This document shows positions 6,795 through 12,769 of a DNA stretch of 18,248 nt, one piece after another. The position numbers were made by a program, and so were the translations under genes. The DNA is taken from positions 1 through 18,248 of the forward strand of contig JAWLCG010000055.1 of assembly GCA_041687295.1 (NCBI GenBank), written 5' to 3'. The notes beneath the pieces are model-generated. The model had not been told where the DNA came from and made no database searches. It saw only the letters and a list, made by a program, of their open reading frames with translations. Positions within the stretch are counted from its first letter, which is position 1. Every line of letters starts with the position of its first letter. This DNA is from JAWLCG01 sp041687295. Its GTDB lineage: Bacteria > Planctomycetota > Phycisphaerae > SM23-33 > FEN-1343.

Positions 6795-6870
6795 GTAGGC
6801 CGGACGCAGTCCGGCTGGGGCCAGGCGCCGCAGGGGACCTTCTCCCCCAGCCGGACTGCGTCCGGCCTAC
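6795..6870. repeat. Perfect 26-bp inverted repeat, palindromic doublet
   Basis: Arms 6795-6820 and 6845-6870 are perfectly complementary over 26 bp with a 24-nt centre. Each arm contains the local palindrome CCGGAC/GTCCGG. The outer ends are GTAGG and CCTAC, as in the elements at 4884 and 7450, while the core differs. It lies 52 bases beyond the hicB stop codon and could also act as its terminator. Confidence 0.8.
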
Positions 6871-6922
6871 AGGGGGCGGCCTTGGCTCACCCATGCCCTG
6901 GGTGGCCGACCCCGGCCCGGAT

Positions 6923-7159
6923 CTACACGGTGGTCCGCACGTAGTCGCCGGTCGAGTGGGGCTCGGGGACCTCCAGGCCCTCGGCGCGGAGGCCTTCGAT
7001 GTGCAGCTCGATCGCCTCCCTTATCGACTGGCGGACCTCGTCCAGCGTCTCCCCACACGATACGCAGCCGGGCAGATCCGGCACGTAGGCGCTGAAGCTG
7101 CCGTCAGCGGCCTGCTCCACGACGACAAGATACTCTCGGGTTCCGCGGGCTTCGTCCAT
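6923..7159 (-). CDS. hicB: HicB family antitoxin (short form)
   Basis: A 78-residue HicB/UPF0150-type antitoxin that should bind and neutralise the HicA encoded just upstream. The diagnostic segment is DGSFSAYVPDLPGCVSCGET (about residues 19-38), followed by a helix with regularly spaced acidic residues (LDEVRQSIREAIELHIEGL), the partial RNase H-like HicB fold. No C-terminal ribbon-helix-helix or helix-turn-helix domain follows, so direct DNA-binding autoregulation of the classical kind is not evident. AGGAG overlapping the end of hicA, seven bases before the ATG, and a 3-base intergenic gap indicate coupled expression. Toxin first, antitoxin second is the usual hicAB order. Confidence 0.9.
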   Translation of the reverse strand: MDEARGTREYLVVVEQAADGSFSAYVPDLPGCVSCGETLDEVRQSIREAIELHIEGLRAEGLEVPEPHSTGDYVRTTV

Positions 7160-7162
7160 TGC

Positions 7163-7357
7163 CTACTCCTCACGGGACAGTCCGGCCTGCTTCATTATAC
7201 TGCGTAAGGTTCCGGGCGGGACGTCCTTCGCCGGCTTCATCGGGATGGTCACCAGGCCAGGCTTGGTCGGGTGCTTGTACTGCGCATGGCTGCCCCTCTG
7301 ACGCACCCATCGCCATCCGTCCGTCTCGATCCACTGAATCAGGTCCCTGTATTTCAT
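7163..7357 (-). CDS. hicA: HicA family mRNA interferase toxin
   Basis: A 64-residue HicA toxin. Family members are ribosome-independent mRNA interferases with a dsRBD-like fold. RQRGSHAQYKHP contains the catalytic histidine (H24) in the conserved Gly-Ser-His context. The later VTIPMKPAKDVPPGTLRSIMKQAGLS segment matches the family's beta-strand and C-terminal helix. Length is typical (about 60-70 residues). GGGGG just upstream of the ATG is the likely ribosome-binding site. The stop codon TAG is three bases before hicB. The pair sits between two palindromic doublets (6795-6870 and 7450-7535) in a repeat-rich zone, as is common for mobile or selfish toxin-antitoxin loci. Confidence 0.92.
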   Translation of the reverse strand: MKYRDLIQWIETDGWRWVRQRGSHAQYKHPTKPGLVTIPMKPAKDVPPGTLRSIMKQAGLSREE

Positions 7358-7427
7358 CGGCCCCCTATAGTCACAAAGCCCCCGGGCCTGGCCGCGGGCA
7401 TAGCCGGGGCCAAGCCGGCCCTATCGG

Positions 7428-7450
7428 GTGGCTACCAACACCGTAGCCTC
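7428..7450. repeat. Short hairpin repeat, copy 2 of 3
   Basis: GTGGCTAC-CAACACC-GTAGCC, a variant of the hairpin at 177-199 with the same stem start and a 7-nt loop. It directly abuts the palindromic doublet beginning at 7450. Confidence 0.6.
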
Positions 7451-7535
7451 GTAGGGCGTGCAACTTGTTGCACGCGCAACAATGCCGGAACGCTGACCGC
7501 GGTCGTTGCGCGAGCAACGAGTTGCTCGCCCTACG
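7450..7535. repeat. Palindromic doublet with compensatory core changes
   Basis: 31-nt arms (7450-7480, 7505-7535) around a 24-nt centre, ending CGTAGGGC and GCCCTACG. The left arm folds as GCGTGCAAC-TT-GTTGCACGC and the right as GCGAGCAAC-GA-GTTGCTCGC. Arm-to-arm pairing has three mismatches, two of which are the T-A to A-T swap that keeps each local hairpin perfect. It abuts the 3' end of phoH. Confidence 0.8.
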
Positions 7536-7537
7536 GG

Positions 7538-8590
7538 TTAGGCCGTGCCTTCGGTCTTGGCCTCATCCTGGTCCTCGGGCCGCTCTTCGGGCTCGGGCGT
7601 CTCCAGGACGCGGGGGTTCTCCATGGGCGGTCCGGCGAGGGCGCGGGTGGTGGCGGGGCCGCCGGTGCGCTCGTAGGCGTCGACGACGTTCTGGACGAGG
7701 CGGTGGCGGACGATGTCGCCCCGCTCCAGGGCGACGGTGGCGATGCCCTTGATGCCGCGCAGGCGTCGCTGGGCGTCCTCCAGGCCGCTGGTGGCGCCGT
7801 CGGGCAGGTCGACCTGGCTGGCGTCGCCGGTGACGATGACCTTCGAGCCATGGCCCATGCGGGTCAGGAACATCAGCATCTGCGAAGGCGTGGTGTTCTG
7901 GGCCTCGTCCAGGATGATGACGCTGTCGTTGAGCGTCCGCCCGCGCATGTACGCCAGCGGGATCACCTCGATGACGTCGTTGACCATGAACCGCTTGACC
8001 TGCTCGAAGTCCATCATGTCGTGCAGGGCGTCGAACAGCGGACGCAGGTACGGGTTGACCTTCGCCTGCAGGTCGCCGGGCAGGAAGCCGAGCTTCTCGC
8101 CGGCCTCGACGGCGGGGCGGACCAGGATCAGCCGCTTCATCTTGCGATGCTTGAGCAGGTGCACCGCCATGGCCACGGCGAGGTAGGTCTTGCCCGTGCC
8201 GGCCGGGCCGAGGCAGAAGATCATGTCGTGCGTCCGCATCGCGTCGATGTAGCGCTTCTGGCCGGGGGTCTTGGCCTTGATCATGGCCGAGCCGGTCAGC
8301 ACGTCGATGATCTCGGCGGAGAGCTCGCGGGACTCCTCGGCCGCGTGGGAGACGGCATCGATGACGTCCTCGTCGGTCAGTCGCCCCTGGGTGCGCTGCA
8401 TGCGCTGCAGCTCCTGCAGCACAGCCGCCGCCCGCGAGACGTTCCTGCTCGCGCCGGTGATCTTCACCACACCGTCCCGCGCGAAGATCTGTACGTTAAG
8501 GCTGTCGCGGATCAGCCGGAGATGCTTGTCGCCCGGACCGAACAGCTCGAGCCGCTGGTCGGGCCGCTCTAGCGTGACAGTCAGTTCCAA
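7538..8590 (-). CDS. phoH: PhoH family ATPase (YbeZ-like)
   Basis: A 350-residue PhoH-like P-loop protein, probably cytoplasmic and RNA-linked as for YbeZ relatives. Walker A is GPAGTGKT (128-135), Walker B VIILDEAQN (224-232), and VTGDASQVDLP (253-263) is the family's sensor-like motif. The N-terminal region (about 12-60) fits the KH-like domain of this subfamily. The acidic, proline-rich tail (about 325-350) is a non-conserved extension. The start is TTG at 8590: an in-frame TGA lies three codons upstream and no ATG or GTG precedes the conserved region. GAGGAG is about 12 bases away, long for a ribosome-binding site. A small hairpin CCGGGC-GTT-GCCCGG (8610-8624) separates it from cdsA on the same strand. 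The usual ybeY neighbour is not in the window. Confidence 0.92.
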   Translation of the reverse strand: MELTVTLERPDQRLELFGPGDKHLRLIRDSLNVQIFARDGVVKITGASRNVSRAAAVLQELQRMQRTQGRLTDEDVIDAVSHAAEESRELSAEIIDVLTGSAMIKAKTPGQKRYIDAMRTHDMIFCLGPAGTGKTYLAVAMAVHLLKHRKMKRLILVRPAVEAGEKLGFLPGDLQAKVNPYLRPLFDALHDMMDFEQVKRFMVNDVIEVIPLAYMRGRTLNDSVIILDEAQNTTPSQMLMFLTRMGHGSKVIVTGDASQVDLPDGATSGLEDAQRRLRGIKGIATVALERGDIVRHRLVQNVVDAYERTGGPATTRALAGPPMENPRVLETPEPEERPEDQDEAKTEGTA

Positions 8591-8646
8591 AGGTTCAACT
8601 CACTCCTCGCCGGGCGTTGCCCGGTCTACAAAAGCCCCAAGAACTC

Positions 8647-9504
8647 CTAGGCCAACAGGCGGAGCACGACGTACGCCATCGGCGCCGCCAGGAACATCGA
8701 GTCGAGCAGGTCGAGCACGCCGCCGAACTCCGGGATCAGGTTGCCGGAGTCCTTTCGGCCGGCGTCGCGCTTGATCAGACTCTCGCACAGGTCGCCGAAC
8801 TGCCCGACCAACGCCAGACCCAGGCCCAGCAGGCCCGCCTGCCACCAATCAATTATAGGTCGCCCCGCTGCGTCGAAGGCCGCGGCCGTGACGATGGCGG
8901 CGATGGCGGCACCGGCCAAGCCGCCGGCCAGGCCCTCCCAGCTCTTGCCCGGCGAGAGCCAGGGGATGATCTTGTGCCGCCCGGCCAGCGTGCCGACGAA
9001 GTAGGCGCCGATGTCGGTGCCCTTGGTGGCTGCCAGCACCAGCACCAGGCCCGGCACGCCGAAGCCGACCCGCAACGCCAGGATGCCCGCCCCGAGCACG
9101 CCGAGGTAGGCCAGGCCCAGCGTCGAGCCGCCCAGTCGCCCCATGGCCGCCTGCACGCGGTGGGTGGCCATCTGGGCCAGGAACAGCCCGGCCAGGGCCG
9201 CCGCCAGGGCCATCAGGAACAGCCAGGGGTCGCCCGCCAGCTCCCGCGGCAGCCACTGGGCCCACACGGGCATCGTCGCCAGGCCGGCCGAGAGGGCCAC
9301 CGCCGGCCCGGCCAGGGCGGGCAGCCCCGCGTCGCGGAACAGCCGAACGGCCTCGAGCTGGCCCACGACCACCAGCACCAGCACTACTACGCCCGCGGGA
9401 AGACCGACGATCGGAAAACCGGCCTGCTGGAGGTGGTCGTCCCACCACAGCAGGGCCACCAGGACGCCGATGATCATCGCACCGAATAGGATTCTTCCCT
9501 TCAT
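8647..9504 (-). CDS. cdsA: Phosphatidate cytidylyltransferase (CDP-diglyceride synthase)
   Basis: A 285-residue integral membrane enzyme that makes CDP-diacylglycerol from CTP and phosphatidate, the branch point of phospholipid synthesis. It has multiple hydrophobic segments, the KGTDIGAYFVG...SPGKSWEG block (161-191) and the C-terminal signature SLIKRDAGRKDSGNLIPEFGG with DLLD (242-268). The signature differs from the standard pattern in two places: the usual PGHGG is PEFGG and DRxD is DLLD. The remaining Lys-Arg, Lys-Asp and Asp residues are kept, so activity is likely. ATG 9504 is preceded by AGGGG. A longer in-frame opening upstream runs through repeats and is not coding. phoH follows 56 bases downstream on the same strand. 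Confidence 0.93.
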   Translation of the reverse strand: MKGRILFGAMIIGVLVALLWWDDHLQQAGFPIVGLPAGVVVLVLVVVGQLEAVRLFRDAGLPALAGPAVALSAGLATMPVWAQWLPRELAGDPWLFLMALAAALAGLFLAQMATHRVQAAMGRLGGSTLGLAYLGVLGAGILALRVGFGVPGLVLVLAATKGTDIGAYFVGTLAGRHKIIPWLSPGKSWEGLAGGLAGAAIAAIVTAAAFDAAGRPIIDWWQAGLLGLGLALVGQFGDLCESLIKRDAGRKDSGNLIPEFGGVLDLLDSMFLAAPMAYVVLRLLA

Positions 9505-9510
9505 ACCCCT

Positions 9511-9539
9511 ATTGCACGCCACCGCCGGCCAAAAAGCAA
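9511..9539 (-). promoter_or_regulatory. Putative promoter of cdsA-phoH
   Basis: Minus strand: TTGCTT (9539-9534), 17 bases, TGCAAT (9516-9511), which lies six bases before the cdsA ATG. The transcript would be leaderless or nearly so, which conflicts with use of the AGGGG as ribosome-binding site; treat as tentative. Confidence 0.3.
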
Positions 9540-9551
9540 GGCCCCGGCCAG

Positions 9552-9660
9552 GCGTGCAGGCCCTCGGCGGCCGCCATTCGCGGCCATGCAGGCCCTCTAC
9601 AGCCCCGTTCACGCCATGCAGACCCTCTCGCCGGACAGGCCTTCTGCAGCCCCGTTCACG
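9552..9660. repeat. Degenerate tandem repeats, about 30 bp
   Basis: GCATGCAGGCCCTC-like unit starts recur at about 9553, 9583 and 9613, and AGCCCCGTTCACG occurs at 9601 and 9648. Units vary in sequence and spacing and there is no conserved direct repeat with unique spacers, so this is not a CRISPR array. Confidence 0.55.
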
Positions 9661-9743
9661 GGGCTTCGCCCGCGCAGCGGGTTCAGGCCCGGCCTTCCAG
9701 GCCGGGTACGCAGAGACGCTCAGACTCCTTCTTTTGAGCCCCC

Positions 9744-9786
9744 CTTCAGCGGGCTTACCAGACGCCCGAGGGTAGGCCCGCTGAAG
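9744..9786. repeat. 16-bp stem inverted repeat
   Basis: CTTCAGCGGGC (9744-9754) pairs with GCCCGCTGAAG (9776-9786); the inner TTACC/GGTAG extends this to 16 bp with one G-T pair and an 11-nt loop. Part of the palindrome-dense non-coding stretch 9505-10475. Confidence 0.65.
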
Positions 9787-9796
9787 TCGCAGAGCC

Positions 9797-9827
9797 AGCC
9801 AAAGCGGCGTCAAGGCCGCCGCACTCC
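9797..9827. repeat. Single arm of the element at 2-85
   Basis: AGCCAAAGCGGCG (9797-9809) and GCCGCACTCC (9818-9827) match the right arm of the doublet at 50-80. The local palindrome GCGGCG/CGCCGC is kept with a different loop (TCAAGGC). Only one unit is present. Confidence 0.7.
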
Positions 9828-9891
9828 ATATTGCGCTCGCGCCCTGGGCCTCCATTGGCCAGTACGACTGACGAGTCAACGCCGCAAGACG

Positions 9892-9914
9892 TGGCCACGA
9901 ACGCCGTAGCCACG
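9892..9914. repeat. Short hairpin repeat, copy 3 of 3
   Basis: GTGGCCAC-GAACGCC-GTAGCCAC with the same flanks as the copy at 177-199; one base of the left stem is changed, leaving a C-A mismatch. Confidence 0.65.
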
Positions 9915-10079
9915 GCACCCGCTGGCCGGTTCAGGCGGGGCTGACCCTACAGCGGCGCAGGGCCTTTCCGTATCTCAATCTCAGGCAAGTACCTGCGGTG
10001 GTTCTACATAGATTCCACTAAGGAACCTGCACTATCCCTCATTGAGTGGAACTACCTAGCAAGCCGATACTTATTGTGT

Positions 10080-10180
10080 CAACGGCCGGAGCGGCCGAGT
10101 GCGGTGAAAAGTGGACCCCGACCCCGCGTCAGGCCTTTGGGCAGGAAGGCCTGACCCCGCACTCGGTCGCCCGGCCGTTG
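10080..10180. repeat. Nested inverted repeat of about 100 bp
   Basis: Three paired segments: CAACGGCCGG (10080-10089)/CCGGCCGTTG (10171-10180), CCGAGTGCGG (10095-10104)/CCGCACTCGG (10157-10166), and GTCAGGCCTT (10128-10137)/AAGGCCTGAC (10146-10155) with an 8-nt loop. A 23-nt bulge with AAAAGTGGACCCCGACCCC lies on the left side only. No gene or transposase is recognisable here. The preceding 9960-10080 is noticeably more AT-rich and shows nothing I can name. Confidence 0.7.
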
Positions 10181-10365
10181 GCGTTTTCAGGTCGTTTCCC
10201 AGTATCCATCGCCATCATTTCAGATGTTTCCATGCCATGATCTCCCTTGGCGCTCAGCCGGTGCAAGCCAGTCCCCCGGTGCACGTGTCCAAGGCATTGT
10301 AGCGCCGCGGCGGGCCCCTTTTAGGCGACCCCTTGTCCCGGGCGAGCCGTTGCGGTAGCCTAGAG

Positions 10366-10450
10366 GGCTTTACGTGCCTGGCCGGATGAACCGGTGCGGT
10401 AAAGCCGGTACGGCCCGGGCAGCCAGGGGTCGGGCGGATCAACTGACCCC
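10366..10450 (+). other. Possible structured leader of the EIIA-antiporter operon
   Basis: GGCTTTAC (10366-10373) pairs with GTAAAGCC (10399-10406) over a 25-nt loop, and GGGGTC (10426-10431) pairs with GACCCC (10445-10450). The second hairpin ends 15 bases before the ribosome-binding site of the EIIA gene. No known riboswitch consensus was recognised, and a palindromic repeat is an equally good reading. Confidence 0.3.
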
Positions 10451-10475
10451 CTAAATCACAAAAGCGCGAGGTCCT

Positions 10476-10934
10476 ATGGATCTTCAAGCCTACCTGCAGC
10501 CCCAACGGGTCCTTCGCCTGCACGGCCAGACCAAGGCCGCGGCGATGGACGAACTGATGGACGTCCTGGGCGGCGACGATAGTCCGGACATCGACCGCGA
10601 GCGGCTGGCCGCGGCGGTGTGGCACCGCGAGGAGCTCATGAGCACCGGCATCGGGCAGGGGCTGGCGATTCCCCACGTCCGCCTGGCCGGGCTCAAGCAG
10701 GCGGTGATGGCGGTCGGCCTCCGCCCCGAGGGCCTGGGCGACTACGAGGCCCTCGACGGCCAGCCGGTGACCATCGTGGTGCTCATCGCTGCCCCCCAGG
10801 GCCAGCACGAGACCTACATCCGCCTGCTGGCCAAGATCGCTGAGGTGCTCAAGCACGAGGACTGCCGCCAGGCCGTGCTGACTGCCGAGACGACCGAACA
10901 AGCCCACCAGATCCTCACGGAGTGGGCTGAGTGA
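10476..10934 (+). CDS. PTS EIIA-like protein (fructose/mannitol/nitrogen type)
   Basis: A 152-residue PTS_EIIA_2 domain protein, the class that includes EIIA-Fru, EIIA-Mtl and PtsN. The phosphorylatable histidine is H67 in GQGLAIPH, preceded by the family's REELMSTGIG. H111 in GQHETYIRLLAKIA fits the second conserved histidine near the active site. No membrane segment, so cytoplasmic. GAGG is four bases before the ATG. Its TGA overlaps the GTG start of the antiporter (GTGA, 10931-10934), giving tight coupling. With no EIIB/EIIC sugar permease adjacent, a regulatory role on the antiporter is the likeliest reading, by analogy with PtsN control of K+ transport in enterobacteria. EI and HPr are not in the window, so its phosphodonor is unknown. 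Confidence 0.9.
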   Translation: MDLQAYLQPQRVLRLHGQTKAAAMDELMDVLGGDDSPDIDRERLAAAVWHREELMSTGIGQGLAIPHVRLAGLKQAVMAVGLRPEGLGDYEALDGQPVTIVVLIAAPQGQHETYIRLLAKIAEVLKHEDCRQAVLTAETTEQAHQILTEWAE

Positions 10935-12664
10935 TTCCCTCCGCCCCGCTGGCCGTGCTGGACCTGACGCACCTGCCGATCCTGCTGGTGATCGGCCTGG
11001 CGATCTTCTTCGGCACGATCGGGGCGAACCTCTTCCAGCGCCTGCGGATTCCGCAGGTGCTGGGCTACATCGCCATCGGCCTGCTGGTGGGCCGAACGGG
11101 CTTCGAGCTGATCGGCGAGGAGGCCCTGGCCCGGCTGGCGCCGTTCAACTTCTTCGCCCTGGGCATCATCGGCTTCATGATCGGCGGCGAGCTGCACCGC
11201 GAGACCTTCCGCAAGTACGGGCGGCAGTTCCTGGTGATCCTGCTGGCCGAGGGCATCGCCGCTTTCGTGGTGGTGACGCTGGGCGTGATGGCGATGGGGA
11301 TGCTGGCGATCGAGCTGGGCTGGTGGCCCGGGGGCACCTGGCAGACGGCGGGGGCCCTGGCGCTGGTGCTGGGGGCGATCAGCTCGGCGACCGCGCCGGC
11401 GGCCACCGTCGACGTGCTGTGGGAGTACAAGACCCGCGGCATCCTGACGACGACGGTCTTCGCGATCGTTGCCCTGGACGACGGGCTGGCGCTGGTGCTG
11501 TACGGCGTGGCCTCGGTGGTGGCCAAGCAGTTGCTGGGCGCGACGGGCGAGGGCGGCTTCGCCTGGGCCATGGGCCGGGCGGCCTATGAGCTGCTCGGGG
11601 CGGCCGGCCTAGGCGTGGCCGTGGGCGTGGGGCTCAACTACCTCGTCCGCCGCGGGCGCGACCGCAACAAGTCGATGGCGTTCATCATCGGCTGCCTGCT
11701 GCTGGTGGTGGGCCTGGCCAGCGCCCTGGGGATGGACGTGATCCTGGCGGCGATGGCCCTGGGCGTGACGCTGACGAACCTGGCGCCGCGGCGGAGCCAC
11801 CCGGCCTTCGAGATCGTCGAGAGCTTCAGCACGCCGATCTACGTGCTGTTCTTCGTCTTCGTCGGCGCCCGCCTGGAGCTGGGCGGCATGGCCGGCTGGA
11901 TGTGGATCCTGGCGGCGGTGTACGTCATCGGGCGTTCCGGCGGCAAGATGCTCGGCGCCTGGCTGGGCGCCCGCTGGACGCACGCGGCCGAGTCGGTCCG
12001 CAAGTACCTGGGCCTGTGCCTGTTCAGCCAGGCCGGCGTGGCGGTGGGCCTGGCGATCCTCTCGAGCCGAAGCTTCAGCGGCGACAACGATTTCATGGCC
12101 ACTCTCATCGTCACCATCGTGACGGCCACCACCTTCCTGGTCCAGCTGATCGGCCCGCCGAGCGTGAAGCTGGCCGTCCAGCGGGCCGGCGAGGTGGGCC
12201 TGAACGTCACCGAGGCGGACCTGGCCCGCACCTACCGCGTCGCGCAGGCGATGGAGGCCGGCGCCCCCACCTTCGCCGAGGCCACCCCCGTCGCCCAGAT
12301 CCTGCCGGTCATCGCCCACAGCGAGGCCACCAGCTACCCCGTCACCAACCGCCAGGGCCGACTGGTGGGCCTGATCACACTGGCCGAGCTCAAGAACAGC
12401 TTCGCCGGCGAGGGCCTCAGCGAGTGGCTCGTCGCCCAGGACGTGATGCGCCCGGCCCCCGACACGGCCCGCAGCGACGAGGTCCTCATCGACGTCATGG
12501 ACCGCATGAAGACCCAGGGCCTCGAGAGCGTCCCCGTCGTCCAGGCCGCCAACGGCCAGAAGCTCGCCGGCCTGCTCGAGCTGCGGGCCGTCAACCACCG
12601 CCTGGCCACCGAAATCCTCCGCCGCCGCCAGATCGCCGACAGCCCCGAATCGCCCTCCGCTTGA
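10931..12664 (+). CDS. CPA2-type cation:proton antiporter with C-terminal CBS domains
   Basis: A 577-residue membrane transporter. About 12-13 hydrophobic segments occupy residues 15-400. AIVALDDGLAL carries the paired aspartates D183-D184 in the position of the ion-binding Asp pair of NhaA/NapA-like exchangers, preceded by SSATAPAATVD (151-161). Residues from about 435 form a cytoplasmic CBS pair (TSYPVTNRQGRLVGLITL, then QDVMRP and SVPVVQAANGQKLAGLLEL), a nucleotide-sensing module, in place of the TrkA-N/C domains usual in Kef proteins. The GTG start overlaps the EIIA stop codon. Na+ versus K+ specificity cannot be read from the sequence. The last ~100 bases are duplicated at 15093-15197, and a strong hairpin follows at 12711. 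Confidence 0.92.
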   Translation: MIPSAPLAVLDLTHLPILLVIGLAIFFGTIGANLFQRLRIPQVLGYIAIGLLVGRTGFELIGEEALARLAPFNFFALGIIGFMIGGELHRETFRKYGRQFLVILLAEGIAAFVVVTLGVMAMGMLAIELGWWPGGTWQTAGALALVLGAISSATAPAATVDVLWEYKTRGILTTTVFAIVALDDGLALVLYGVASVVAKQLLGATGEGGFAWAMGRAAYELLGAAGLGVAVGVGLNYLVRRGRDRNKSMAFIIGCLLLVVGLASALGMDVILAAMALGVTLTNLAPRRSHPAFEIVESFSTPIYVLFFVFVGARLELGGMAGWMWILAAVYVIGRSGGKMLGAWLGARWTHAAESVRKYLGLCLFSQAGVAVGLAILSSRSFSGDNDFMATLIVTIVTATTFLVQLIGPPSVKLAVQRAGEVGLNVTEADLARTYRVAQAMEAGAPTFAEATPVAQILPVIAHSEATSYPVTNRQGRLVGLITLAELKNSFAGEGLSEWLVAQDVMRPAPDTARSDEVLIDVMDRMKTQGLESVPVVQAANGQKLAGLLELRAVNHRLATEILRRRQIADSPESPSA

Positions 12665-12677
12665 GCCCCCGCCCGCG
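12566..12677 (+). repeat. Left copy of the direct repeat bracketing the low-GC block
   Basis: Aligns to 15093-15210 at an offset of 2527. The first 76 bases are identical; then six substitutions occur between 12642 and 12661, and the match continues through the stop codon to GAGCCCCC, then past a 6-base gap to CCCGCG. This copy is the functional 3' end of the antiporter gene. Confidence 0.92.
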
Positions 12678-12710
12678 TTGGCCGCGACGGACGGAGCAAC
12701 GGCAAACGAA

Positions 12711-12743
12711 GGCGGCGGGCGCCCGCTGGGAGCGCCCACCGCC
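12711..12743. terminator. Bidirectional terminator-like hairpin
   Basis: GGCGGCGGGCGC (12711-12722) pairs with GCGCCCACCGCC (12732-12743), 12 bp with one mismatch and a 9-nt loop. It lies between the stop codons of the convergent antiporter and PEP-CTERM genes, so it can serve both. Confidence 0.55.
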
Positions 12744-12769
12744 CTGAATGTTAATCGCGGGGCTTACCG

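Noticed and set aside
9552..9660. Possible CRISPR array
   Set aside because: Only three degenerate ~30-bp units, with no invariant repeat, no unique spacers and no cas gene.
8647..9918. 423-codon version of cdsA
   Set aside because: The extra N-terminus translates the degenerate tandem and palindromic repeats; hydrophobic CdsA sequence begins at ATG 9504.
10046..10240. 64-codon plus-strand open frame
   Set aside because: It starts in the AT-rich patch and runs through the nested inverted repeat; no domain, no ribosome-binding site, no composition of a real gene.
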